Source: Mactra quadrangularis
Lineage: Eukaryota; Mollusca; Bivalvia; Venerida; Mactridae
Assembly: GCA_025267735.1 (NCBI GenBank)
Contig: CM046311.1
Location: 25,089,020-25,153,019, forward strand
Direction: 5' to 3'
DNA length: 64,000 nucleotides
The translations under genes and the position numbers were made by a program. Position 1 is the stretch's first letter. The number at the start of each line of letters is the position of its first letter. Positions 47,563-58,500 of this stretch are shown here, piece after piece. A model generated the notes under the pieces. It was not told the DNA's origin. It did not search any database and worked only from the letters and a program-made list of their open reading frames with translations.

Positions 47563-48703
47563 TCAAGCGGCCCAGCTTGAGAAGTACTACATTTACGGCA
47601 CATATTCTGTCTAGTGCATTTAGTTTCATGATGTCCATATTTAAAGCATTTGTAACACTGCATCGGGTTTGGTATGTACATCTTAATGCAAACGTTGAGA
47701 TACCCAACTCGAAGTGAAGATGGAAGAATGTATGTGTGTGTAGGAACACGTTTACCGTCTCTGGTGGATAGAATATGTTTGGCATTTGAAACACGTTGAG
47801 AGCTTTGCTCTATTACTATGTCTGCCTCCGACATTTCCGCAAGGTCGGGGCAGCGAATGACTCCTTTGGATGAATAGAGTGTATTATGGACAGAGCAGAA
47901 AGAATTGATGTTAGAGAAGGATTTTAACTTAAGTAAATTATCAGATTGTTGTTTTCTTTGAACCTCAATCTGGAGTTCTCCACCACGGAGCTTCCTGACC
48001 GATTTCGGTGTTCCAATTAATGATGAAATGGTCTCTTACAAATGGGTAAAGTTGTGCTAACTTTTCATTTCCTAGCGCTTCCACTACCAGAAAGCGTGGA
48101 AATGATGGTTAATTTAAATTATCACTTGAAATGTTGATGGTCTATTCGTCAGACTTACGTTTCAAGAAGAGGTTAAAGGATCCATGGCTGAGTTTATAAT
48201 GATTCATCACGCAGGTTCCCCAGCCACTTCGGACTCCAACAAGGGGAAGTGCAATGGAGGCGGGTGTCCAGCATCCGCACCACAAGGATACCTGAGAGAT
48301 ATACTTGCATACAATTGCAAATGATTACAATCTACAAAATTGGGCCATGAGCCACCGCCTTCTTGAATAGGTGTTTTGAACGTATAAAATTGAAAGAAAG
48401 GTACTGTATAATTCAGTAAACACACGCAGATCAGAGAAAAGTATACAAATGGTTTTTCAAATTTGGAGTATGCTAGAAAAGATGGTTATTTTTGGGCGTG
48501 TGCACATCAAAGAGTATGTAACTACTCAAGGGCAAGGCATGAACTGCCGATTGACCAAGTCGGGCCCACTAGGACACCTGTCTATCCTGAATCAGAGGCC
48601 AAAGTGTTGGGAAAACTGGAGATCCCTCGGTCTCCCTCAACTACCAGGATCCTCCTTTCCCGATTACGGGACGCTGCCCACCTACATTATGGGCACAAAT
48701 CTT
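47563..48703 (-). mobile_element. LINE 5' half, antisense
   Basis: Immediately after the sense tail at 47562, the minus-strand equivalent of ORF1 begins at the second zinc knuckle. It runs through the ORF1 N-terminus (ATG near 48185) and the 5'UTR to within ~45 bp of the element's 5' end, with a ~55-bp internal deletion near 48680. Frameshifts and small deletions disrupt ORF1. The 3' half of this copy is not present next to it. Confidence 0.88.
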
Positions 48704-49162
48704 GGTAACAACTGCCATCAGGCTCGTACTAACGATCTGTAGTGTAATCGCGCACGGTATTCGACCAATGACGTTTTTCGTGTATTTTTCAACGATTTCT
48801 GTTGGCATAGTAAATTGTACAATGAATCTACAGCGTTGTGCCATAAATGAACGTACACATTCAAAATGGCCGTTGTTACACACGTAATCAACGTCAAAAT
48901 AAACAACGTCAAAAAATGATAATTTCTGTGCACATACCTCAATACTTGGTGATAGAGGCTAGCCCCTTGATTTTTTAACATTTTGAAGCCTTCTTGGAAT
49001 GGTGGAGTAGAGGGTATTAGCATATGAAACCGGGATCTTATTCCATACGGATCTGATGGCCGTCTCCAGCTCACTAGCGGAGGTCAGGTTACCTGGGCGG
49101 CGTTTAAGCACACGTTTGAGTCTATACCAAATGTTTTCAATTATATTTATGTCTGGGCTTTT

Positions 49163-50624
49163 CAGGGGTTGCGAAAGTGATAAAAAAAACTGCCAGTCAT
49201 CCGGTCTGGCATTTACTAAAAATTGCCAGTCCGGAAACAGTTCTGCCAGACAGAAAAAAAAACATTTTTTTAACTCTTGCCTGACAGCAAACATTCAGGG
49301 ACATTCCTAAGTCATATTTTCAGTGAGAGAATTTCTCCCATTTACAAGTAAATTACAAGATTTTTCTTATTTCAGTGGGAGAAATTCTCCCATTCGCCAA
49401 AAAATACCCCGAGAGTTTTCATTGTGGCATCAAAATAAAATTTCTCAAATCATATCTATAAAAGGATTTTTAATCCTTTAACCAATAATATACCCGTTTG
49501 TGATTCTACTTGATGTAACATACCAATTTTACTAATCCGAATTACAAATTTAACAGGAATATTCCTATGACGCGATTTCCGCCCGCGATTTCCCGCACTA
49601 AAATGGCAAAGTTTTTAAATGCGAGAAAATAGCGCACCACTTACCTAGACACTTTAGGACGTCTAAAATTATCAATTAAATCGTGAAACTGTTTGACAAA
49701 AAATATTGAAATCGGCGAAAAGGTGTTAAACAAATTTTCATAGCATACTAAAATTAAATTCCCTAATTGATCGTTGATTGTTAATCCAAGGCTGCGTTCA
49801 GTTAGCAGTTAGCGTTAGCCAAACACAGTTATCGATATGTACGGTTAATTGAACGACCCGTTGAAATGCAAACGTTTAAAGATGGCGGGCAAGAGAGTCG
49901 TTGCGATGCAGAATTGGCATACCAGATTAACGCATTCATACCTTCTCAAAAGTGAGGTTGCACCTAAATGTATACCCTGTGACGAGCATTTCAATGTCAA
50001 ACACGGTCTCCTTGACTGTCAGGGTCTAAAAGACATCCGTGACAAACATTTTAAAGTTAACTCACTTAAAGAACTTTTTGAGTCTGTACCATCATATGCG
50101 ATACTTAACTTTTTGAAGGAAATAAATGTTTATAATAAAATATAGAGCTTTATCTATAATATCGTTTGAAATAATAGTACCATTGATTGCTTTCGGCGCG
50201 ATATGACCTTTTTGTGTTGGTGCGCCGTAAAACCCAACTTAAATACTACAGTTCTTTTTTACACACGTTTTCATTGAAACTGAGTTTGTTTGTTCCAGGG
50301 GGGAAAACCCAAATATCTAACTTTCGGATAAAGTTACTATTTTGCAAAATGTACTGGAACTATTTTGTTTCAGGTTGTTTCATATTCGCGTACTATATAC
50401 TAAAACTGTAAGCTGTTGGCCTTTTCTGCTAACATGCCGTTCAATTATTACTGTTGGCGAACGTTACAGAACGTTCGCGGTAATTGAACGCAGGGCAGAT
50501 ATGAGTTGTGAAAAATAAGACCGCCCCCTGCGATTACATGTCAATAAAACTTAATAGTCGGTCACACGCTGGGAGATTAACTCGGCTTGATCAAACTGCC
50601 GGACCGAAACTTTCGCAACCCCTG
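49163..50624. mobile_element. Non-autonomous TIR element inserted in the Tc1 transposase
   Basis: Begins CAGGGGTTGCGAAAGT (49163) and ends ACTTTCGCAACCCCTG (50624), 16-bp perfect inverted termini. It is flanked by GCTTTT at 49157-49162 and 50625-50630; removing the element and one copy restores the uninterrupted Tc1 order at this point. The 6-bp duplication is unusual: hAT termini often start CAGGGG, but their duplications are 8 bp. Subterminal TGCCAGTC-CCGG blocks lie near both ends. A possible inner pair, CTGCGTTCA at 49792 and its complement near 50492, could mark a second nested element. No transposase inside. Confidence 0.9.
49903..50237 (+). mobile_element. 5'-truncated LINE fragment nested inside the TIR element
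   Basis: Begins GCGATGCAGAATTGGCATAC and runs through the ORF2 C-terminus (CIPCDEHFNVKHGLLDCQ, B-type) to the stem-loop and a short tail. This is the third level of nesting (LINE in TIR element in Tc1). No target duplication was recognised. Confidence 0.88.
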
Positions 50625-51311
50625 GCTTTTGGCTGGCCACAACATAGAATGAACACCATGCCTGACCTTATATTCCGACACAACACGGGCCCTATGTATG
50701 GGCGCGTTATCGTCCTGGAATATGAACTCTCCAGTGGAAAAATGTTTACAAATAACTGGCCAAAGATGTTTATCGAGAATGTTTATGTATTGCTGAGAGT
50801 TTACATTTCCATGTGTGACAGTCCAACACCATCGTAAGTAATACAGCCCCAGATCATTAAACTTATCCGCGGCGTAGGGGGTGTTCCGAGGAAAGCGGTA
50901 AGTAGGATTCACCAACCTTTCTCCACACAAAGATGCGATGATCAAGCCCAATGTCAACCTTACACTCGTCACTGAAGATCACACGCTTCCAGTAGCTGTC
51001 AACTAGCTTTATTCTTTTAGCCCTACACCATGTTAGTCGATTTTTCTTTCGGTGGAAGCCCTTACTTGGTTAAAAACATGTGTAATTTCGTTCAAACTCT
51101 TTCTCCTGTTTGCCCTTACTAGCCGTATCAGTCCCCTCATATCTCTTTCTGACAACTTCCGCGGCGCTCCGCTTCTACGCTTGTTTTCTACACTTCCACG
51201 CTGAATAAATTTTCTTAAAATGTCACTAATTGTTGATTCATGAATGCCTAATCTAGAAATTTCAGATTGCTTTATTCCTGATTTATATAATGAAACTATA
51301 GCTTCTTTAGT

Positions 51312-51364
51312 TTGTTTGTTTGTTTGGATTTACGGCGCACCAACACAGAAAGGTCACATCGCGC
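51312..51364 (-). mobile_element. Ultra-short LINE insertion (3' tail only, 53 bp)
   Basis: On the minus strand: GCGCGATGTGACCTTTCTGT, then GTTGGTGCGCCGTAAATCC and (AAAC)n. It is flanked by AGCTTCTTTAGT at 51300-51311 and 51365-51376, a perfect 12-bp target duplication inside the Tc1 transposase N-terminus. Confidence 0.9.
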
Positions 51365-51861
51365 AGCTTCTTTAGTACCACTTCTTAATTGTTTACGATT
51401 TTTTACCATGTTTGTAAATAAACCATAAGTATTGATTTTTATGAAAGAGAACACTATGATGTCGTAATTTATGACGTAGACTCATGTACATACTCCATGA
51501 TTAAAAATTAAGGTTTCCATAAGTTAGTGATTAAAGCGAATTAAACGATTCGCGGTTGTGCCCCTTCAGCGGACGCCGCATTGCCGAGACGTTGTACGTT
51601 CACTTATGGCTCAACGCTGTACATTGGCATATTATATATCACAAGTACGAGTATTGTCTGCTGATTACAATAATTTTTAAATAAAAGGAAATAATTGTTC
51701 GTAAGGAATTTGTCGTTCAATATGTGAAGCGCGACAACGCCAATTTTGCCTGTCCCAGCGTAGCATGCGCGCATCATTTTTCATCGAAAAATGCTGCGGT
51801 TATGTTCAAAACAGACGAAAATCCGCGAAAATTTGTGTTTGTCATGAAGGGAATGTCATGT

Positions 51862-53061
51862 AGAGACTGTCATGGAGATACTGACAGTGTGAAGGTCATA
51901 GCATGGACTGACACACCAAGACCATTACTGTGATACTGACACAGAGAGACTGACAAAGTGAGACTAATGCCAAAAAGGCTGAAACACAAAGACCGATATA
52001 GAGAGGCTGACAGAAAGAGACTGTTACATGGAAGTTGAGATGATAATTACACAGAGAGGCTGTCACTGTGTGACAGTTACAGAGAGGCAGATATGAAAAC
52101 CTACACTGTGAGAGTAAAAAGAGTGACAAACAAAGAGAAACTGTAACAATGAGACTGCACTAAGAGACTGCCACTGAGAGCCTTGCACAGAAAGGGTTTC
52201 ACAAAGAGGCTGACACAGAGAGACTGACACAGTGAGACTGACCCAGAGATACTGACAAAGTGAGTCTGACACTGTGAGACTGACACAGTCTGACTGACAC
52301 AGAGCGACTGACACATTGACACTGACACAGTGAGACTGATCCTGAGTGACTGACAACACAGAGTCACAGTTAAACTGACACAGTGACACTGACACAGAGA
52401 GACTAACATGGTGAAATTGACACAGAGAGACTGTTACAGAGAGACTGTTACAGAGAGACTGACACAGTGAGACTAACACAGAGTGACTGACACCGTGAGA
52501 CTGACCCATTCAGACTGACACAGTGAGACTAACACAGAGAGAGACTGTTACAGAGAGACTGACACAGTGAGACTGACACAGAGTGACTGACACAGTGAGA
52601 CTGACAGATTGACTGACACAGTGAGACTGTTGCAGAGTGACTTACAAAGAGTGACTGACACTGTGAGATGGACACAGAATAACTTACACAGTGACACAAA
52701 CACAGAGTGACTGACACTGTGAGATTGACACAGAATAACTAATACAGTGACACAGACTCAAAGTGACTGACACAGTGAGACTGACACATGAGACAGACAC
52801 AGTGAAACTGACACAGTGAAACTGTTGCAAAGACATGGGAGTGACTGACACTGTGAGATTGACACAGAGTGACTGACACAGAGTGACTGACACATTGACA
52901 CCATCATATAGTGACTGACACAGTGAGAATGACACAGTGAGACTGACACAGAGAGACTGGGACTGTGAGACTGTTACAGAGAGACTGACACTGAGTGACT
53001 GACACAGAGTGACTGACACAGTGACACCAACACAGAGTGATTGACACAGTGAGACTGACAT
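51862..53061. repeat. 14-bp minisatellite array (GACTGACACAGTGA type)
   Basis: About 1.2 kb of tandem 14-mers alternating mainly between GACTGACACAGTGA and GACTGACACAGAGT, with variant units. The left part (before 52200) is more degenerate. 14 bp is not a multiple of 3, so every frame cycles through a 14-residue pattern; the Ser/Leu/Cys/Val-rich open frames here are repeat artefacts. The array resumes for a short distance after the SINE (53330-53370). Confidence 0.93.
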
Positions 53062-53329
53062 TTATTTTTTGGAGTTAACGCCGTTTCAACACAATTTTAG
53101 GTCTTTTTACGGCGTCCAGCGCACCTAACCTAGCTTTCCTGGACCATTGTCTATAACCAGTACTCACCTACCCTTCCACAAGGCCGGAAACTTCTCCATA
53201 TTATCTAATCAATGGAGGAAAATTGACATTTTTGTCAAATTTTCATGGAAGGCTAAAACCTCCTCAGGTGGGATTCGAACCCGCACCCCCTCGGGCACAA
53301 GTTACCAACTGCGCTATCGACTCGGGTTT
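53062..53329 (-). mobile_element. tRNA-derived SINE inserted in the minisatellite
   Basis: 268 bp. From 53329 on the minus strand: a tRNA-like head with A-box TAGCGCAGTTGGTAA and B-box GGTTCGAATCC, an unrelated body, then CCAGGAAAGCTAGG, a TGCGCTGGACGCCGTA block, and an A-rich end at 53062. It is flanked by GTGAGACTGACAT at 53049-53061 and 53330-53342, though this duplication lies within repeat units. A diverged relative lies at 39190-39375. Confidence 0.85.
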
Positions 53330-53390
53330 GTGAGACTGACATAAAGTGACTGACATAGTCACTGAGTACAGAGTATGAAAGCAAGAACAA

Positions 53391-53837
53391 AGAATGCTGA
53401 AGCAGTTTAAGTGAGATATGCGAGTGTGAGGACATCAACATTTAGAGAACTAAAAGCAAGAATAGAGAGAACAAAGCAGTAAATGAGAGATCTTGTAATA
53501 ACTTGGTAAGCATTCAAGCAAATAATTTAAACAATACCTGTCTTCATTAAAGGTAGAGCAACATTTGACATCATCATAGAAATTGTGTCTTATATTCTTA
53601 GATAGATTTACAGTCTGAAAATATATTAAAGTAAATAGTCACAGCCAAATCATGTGAAAAATTAGAAACTCTGTTTAGATCTGCAGGTTTACACGACCAA
53701 CTGTCCAACAAAGAATTTGATCTCATCCTCACATTTATCAAAGTAAGGAAAGACAACATTTTTTCCATAAGATTTGATGAAAACATTGATTTTCCTCACC
53801 ATGTCATACTGGAAACATGACCTCAATAATATAATTA
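53391..53837. other. Interval without a gene
   Basis: No supported feature. Confidence 0.45.
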
Positions 53838-54216
53838 TGTAACCCGATAAAAATCCATAGTCCAACTGAGATTCAAACCCTCGACCTCTTGAGTCCAAAG
53901 CGGACACTCTACCACATCGCCATTAAAGCTAGCTTTAAAGCAAGTGAGTACAAGTGCCATATTATACCTTTGTTACACACACACCCTCCTGAAAAGTATT
54001 AGACCAGGAATTCTTGGAAATAGATTGTCTGTGGGACTATCTAAGGGTGCAATCACACAATTCCTAGTGGGTTATTTATGTTGGGCACCAAATGTAACCC
54101 GATAACAATCCATGGTGTCCCACAACCTCTTAATTTGTAAGCGGACACTCTTTCACATCACCATAAAAGCTAGCTTGAATGCAGGAGTACAAGTGCTGTA
54201 TTATACCTTTGTTACA
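53838..54216 (-). mobile_element. Miniature LTR element (TRIM) with tRNA-like LTRs, copy 1
   Basis: The left LTR 53838-53977 and right LTR 54093-54216 both read, on the minus strand, TGTAAC...GTTACA. The 115-bp interior starts 2 nt after the 5' LTR with TGGTGCCCAAC, a PBS-like match to a tRNA-Lys 3' end. It ends with GGAGGGTGTGTGTG, a purine-rich tract next to the 3' LTR. The left LTR holds a tRNA-like core: GATGTGGTAGAGTGTCCGC (A-box-like) and GAGGGTTTGAATCTC (B-box-like). In the right LTR this core is decayed. No ORF. A target duplication was not recognised. Confidence 0.6.
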
Positions 54217-54910
54217 TATATAACATGTATGTAAATGTTTGATTATTTACCTGAGACCTACCCATACCGATATTAGGTGATTTTTTTATTCCTTTAATTA
54301 CTTGAATCAACCACTGATCAGACTTCTCCATTTAATCAAATAAATACACCAATAATAATGCATATTCCCTTGCTACCATATAAAATAAACTGAAATTATA
54401 AACTAAGTCAATCAATTACAAGTAATTTAATACTGATGTAGTAAATCAAGATGATTTTTATCTCTCAAATATTAATAATTATGTATTACGGATTGAGTTG
54501 TCTGCGGGTTGAGTATCTCTTCTAACGGGTTGACTCGTCCCTACTTCAGGTTGAGATGTGCATGGGATGAGTTTTCCAAGGGTTCAACCGTTGAGTTGTA
54601 CAGGATAAGTCAAACTACTCACTGTTCCTTGAAAAGCTTAATCTCTGGATTAGATGTCAACCAGTTACTAAGAGCATATGTTCATCAGTGACTGGCAACT
54701 ACCAACATTATTTATAATCAGTGGTAGAAGGGAGAATGCTGCAGAAATTATTTCATGACCAAGCTTCACTAAAGTATGCCCAGCCCTGCAGCGCTCAACA
54801 TTAAAAGTTTGTCCAATTGCCATCAATGAGTCCCTTATTATATTTGGGGTAACTTGTTACTGCCAGTTTTCATTCGCTTTAGGCAAGTAAAATTAAAACA
54901 GAAGTATATA
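54217..54910. other. Interval without a gene
   Basis: The open frame at 54509-54691 has no recognisable motifs. Nothing else supported. Confidence 0.45.
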
Positions 54911-55304
54911 TGTCACAGGGAAAGAAAAATATGCAGCCTGACCGAGGCTCGAACCCAGAACCTCATGCTTACAGGGCGAGTGCTTTCCCGACTGAACTAT
55001 CCGGCCGCTTACATATCCTTCTTCCCATAATTTGAACAGGTAAGTGCCGTGTTATACTCCCCCAAAAACTGGAAATTCGTCTTGAATTTCAGAATTCCAG
55101 GCCGTATAAAGAGTATTTACTTTTTTACAAAGATTTGTAACGGTCCACATTGGGCGCCAAATGTCACAGGGTAAGAAAAATATGCAGCCTGACAGGGATT
55201 CAAACCCAGGTCCTCTTGTTTACAGGGCAAGTGCTCTCCCAACTGAGCTATCAGGCGGCTTACATATCCTTCTTCCCATAATGTGAACTGGTAAGTACCG
55301 TGAC
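54911..55304 (-). mobile_element. Miniature LTR element (TRIM) with tRNA-like LTRs, copy 2
   Basis: LTRs at 54911-55056 and 55162-55304; minus-strand ends ...CCCTGTGACA, starts TATAACACGG and (diverged) TCACGGTAC. The interior is 105 bp. The PBS-like TGGCGCCCAATGTGGACC begins 2 nt after the 5' LTR and matches the tRNA-Lys(CUU)-type site at 15 of 18 positions. Its end is TTTTTGGGGGAG, a purine-rich tract at the 3' LTR. Each LTR contains a tRNA-like module. The right one can be drawn as a cloverleaf from GCCTGATAGCTCAGTTGGGA to GGGTTTGAATCCCTGTCAGG, with a 7-bp acceptor stem and a CCTGTAA anticodon loop (Thr-UGU-like). Confidence 0.65.
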
Positions 55305-55324
55305 TTCTAGCTAGTTGTCAAACA

Positions 55325-55412
55325 GGGCAGTCAATCATGCCCTGCCTGGGAATTGAACCTACAACCACTAAGTCAGTAGACTTGTGTGCTACCAACCGAG
55401 ATAGGCAATCAC
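55325..55412 (-). repeat. tRNA-like repeat segment
   Basis: On the minus strand CTATCTCGGTTGGTAGCAC (A-box-like) and GTAGGTTCAATTCCCAGG (B-box-like), about 35 nt apart. It may be another LTR core or a SINE head; boundaries are unclear. Confidence 0.45.
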
Positions 55413-55500
55413 TATTATAATAAAGTGTGTACAACAGTGACAAGGTGAGGGGCTACTGCACTTTACCGGTATGTAGTAATTCACCAGAAGTAGAAATATA

Positions 55501-55518
55501 ACCCTAACCCTAACCCTA
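55501..55518. repeat. Short interstitial telomere-like repeat
   Basis: Three units of ACCCTA/CCCTAA, 18 bp. The metazoan telomere unit, but too short to mean more than a chance or repair-derived patch. Confidence 0.6.
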
Positions 55519-58500
55519 TTTGAATAGAAAGGTAAGTGATTTTATTTTAATTTCATGATATTTTCTGTCTTTTATCAGGGGCTGCCGCTCCCGAACCCCC
55601 GCTTTTAACGGTCACCGACTCAATGAAGAATGCAAAATGACGCATGCGCAGTAGGCGCGTACCGGTAAAATGCATTCTAGCCCAAGGTGAACATGTTGCC
55701 CAACTGTTAAGTGAAATGGGGACAAAAAATATCCACAAACTAGGTCATGAATCCAGTCACTCCTGACTCCTCCAGACTCTATTAGCAAAGTACAGTTTCG
55801 AACACTGGTTTTCGATGTCTCGATCCCGGAGTCGTTCTGGCAACACTGACACTGTTGGGCAGTCATTTGTAATCCAAACACACCCTCGCAAGGTAAGTAA
55901 AGGATTTAAAGGCAATCACGGTCACGTAAATGCAAAAACTGGGTCGCGAAAATGAAAGAAATAAGTAAAATAAATAAAAATGCTTACCGTACTAAAGAAA
56001 ATACCACGTCATCATTCAATACATATTTGCAGTGGAAGATTACATACAGTCGCCCCTTTTAAATTATCTTTCATTCGCAGTTTGCTAGACGTTTATTCTT
56101 CTAACTTGCAGACGAAATTACACGTCCGCCATCATGCTGCGATATGAAGAGACCGAAGATATCCGCATTTTCCGATATACTCCGATCGTTTCCGAACCTG
56201 CCACATCTTCGTAAATTTCCGTAATTTTCTATGCCCATATTTGGATTTCAGAATTTAGACCAACAGGCCTCTCTAAGACTCAAAACTTGGACATTAACTA
56301 AATAAACAATGCGACGGACTTTATTAACAATAAATGGATATATTGGCTTATTGAATATAGTGGGAGCCGTGTAAATATAACACCATACCGGCTTATACTT
56401 AATGAAGTAAACGGATCTTGCAAGGTAAGAGTGCCGGGCACTACAATATCATTCAATGAATGTACTGGTATTTTTGAATTTATTCATATCATACCCAACT
56501 TATTGTGATAATCCGCCGAAAGTTGTCCCCCTTGTTGAGTTAGTTAAAATCGATATTGGTTGAATCGATAGAGAAAATTATCACATAGAATATAGAGTAA
56601 GAAATATTATAAACATAATTTTCGACAATATATTGAAATATGCCAATATTTTTCCTCCTATTGAGACAAAGTTTAGTCCATCCTCTTTAATCTGGTATAT
56701 TTTTCAATGAGTTAAAGTAACATCTTCTTGCTTCCATTTGACTTTAAAGTTGACTACTAGTCATATTAAAAATAGAGTAAAAATATTGCTGACATGCAAT
56801 TTTTCTATTTTCAATCGAAAATTAGCGTACTTTTGCATTAAATTCGAATTTTTTTCCTCCTATACACACAATCTATGGGTAATAAGCTTTAAGATGGTAG
56901 TCTTAAATTTAAAATGAAATATTGTCTTCTTGCTTCCAATCTTGTTACAAAATCGTTGAAAATGGAAAATTGAAGAAAATCGGGCGTTTAAGTACATGTG
57001 CACTTGGGTCATTACTGGCGACGTTAATTATTGTGTAGGCGATCAGACAAAGATAATATCTATGTCTCTGAAGTTATGTACTCGCCTAAACAACTATGTA
57101 AATGTATTATAAAAAAGAGTGGTTGATGTTGTAACCATTATTTGAAATAATTTGTTCATTGAATTTAATAATATTTTTATGAATGAAATACGACAGCTAA
57201 CATTTTCGACTTCGATGAAAATACCTAGGCATGCAAATATATGTGCGATACTCACAAATTATAAATCTGCTTGTAGGTGTATTTATAAGTAAATAAGAAA
57301 AATATATGTTCTTGCTTTAATTGTGTCCTGGGTGTTTGAAGCACAAAAATTAATTACAGTTCTTTAGCACGATTTTTTTAACGTGTAAGCAATGTCATTT
57401 ATCTATTTTTTGATTCACACAGAAATGACTTTTATTTTGGGAATTGGACAAATATACTCTGATTCATACCAACTTTCGTGTTTCTTCTTCGTGTGTTTTG
57501 TTGTTTAAATTTTTGAAAAGTGGGATCAGCCGCCTCGAAGGGGCAATATATGCAGACCCCTTTCAAAATACATAACTGAATCTTGTATTCAGATTTTTAT
57601 ACCCGAGATTTCATATAAAATTCATGCTTCTGTACACACATGTATATTGATGATAAGGTTATTAGATTGATTGTATTCTTAATTATATCATTATTATGCA
57701 GTGATACATATTATACCCCTAATGTTGATAGTGTTAATGATATAGGGGTCATTATATAGCGGTCACCAACCATAAAACTTTAATTATACAGGATGACACT
57801 GATATGATTACTGTCTACCCCTGGCTATATTAAATTGCATACATACATGTATATTATTACCACGATTATTGATTAAAATTTACATGTCCGTTTTATAACC
57901 AAAATCTTAACTCCCTGAAAAGTATGCTATATTCATGAATATACTTTTTTGTCGCTCTTTAAAATCATGATTCATGATTCAGAGAAAATTCTGGTTTAAT
58001 AAACGAGGTTGCACTACACTTAGAACGAACGTCATCAATTTTTACTTATCAATAAAACTCCGGGTTATAAAGGGACTGGTTACAGATCTTTACTGAATCA
58101 TCTAGCCAGTCAATTACGTTCAATTAACTTATAGATATTTTATGTTTGGTGAAGCCAGAGATTTACATAGCATCAAACAAAATCCCTGGTACAATTGACT
58201 GCAAAAATATACATGTTTTATTATTAGAGCACAAACTTCAACGCATTGATGAAAGTTTTCAGTATTAATAATGATTTCAGTATTTTGAGATTGATCTAGC
58301 TATGTAATTGAAATACGAAATCTGAATACAAATGTATATATTTCAGTATTTTGAAAGTATTAGCACCCCATGTCAACCACACTACTACATGTATCATAGT
58401 ATAACATTGGCTTCTAGTTTTTTTTCTCAAAAATTATCATGTAAATATTTTGCTCAATCACATATACTTATCTATTGTCCGATCTTATCAGTTAGTGTGA

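Larger units (their letters stand above)
48959..51409 (-). pseudogene. Tc1-like DD34E transposase, disrupted
   Basis: ATG at 51409-51407. Near the N-terminus, helix-turn-helix residues SGIKQSEISRLGIHESTI lie at about 51290-51235. The catalytic region carries VIFSDEC (first Asp, ~50970), FQDDNAPIHRA (second Asp, ~50735) and PDINIIENIW (Glu, ~49145). With the insertion removed, 34 residues separate the second Asp from the Glu, giving DD34E. The gene ends at 48959. Lesions: a 53-bp LINE tail insertion near the N-terminus, a 1,462-bp insertion just before the last motif, and frameshifts around 51080 and 50880. Not functional. Confidence 0.88.
48831..51619 (-). mobile_element. Tc1-like transposon, interrupted by two insertions
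   Basis: Terminal inverted repeats: CAGCGTTGTGCCATAAATGA at 48831 against CAGCGTTGAGCCATAAGTGA read inward from 51619, matching for about 27 bp. TA lies on both sides (48829-48830 and 51620-51621), the standard Tc1 target duplication. The total is 2.79 kb, but removing the insertions at 49163-50624 and 51312-51364 with their duplications leaves ~1.27 kb, a normal Tc1 size. The transposase reads leftward. Confidence 0.93.

Noticed and set aside
51896..53061. Several long Ser/Cys/Leu/Val-rich open frames on the minus strand
   Set aside because: They are the 14-bp minisatellite read in frame; no start context, splice signal or family motif.
51862..53061. CRISPR-like regular repeats
   Set aside because: No unique spacers of constant length; repeats are contiguous 14-mers in a eukaryotic context.
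53062..53329. Part of the TRIM family because of its tRNA-like head
   Set aside because: It has a single copy of the head, an A-rich end, a 13-bp duplication and a body shared with 39190-39375, all typical of a SINE, and no LTR pair.
54935..55260. Functional tRNA genes
   Set aside because: tRNA-like cores sit inside LTR-like repeats; the modules have mismatched stems and no T-run terminator directly after them.
55501..55518. Ancient chromosome-fusion telomere site
   Set aside because: Only 18 bp, three units, with nothing subtelomeric around it.
55560..55620. hAT-like terminus CAGGGGCTGCCGCTCCCGAA
   Set aside because: No matching inverted partner or flanking duplication could be found in the window.
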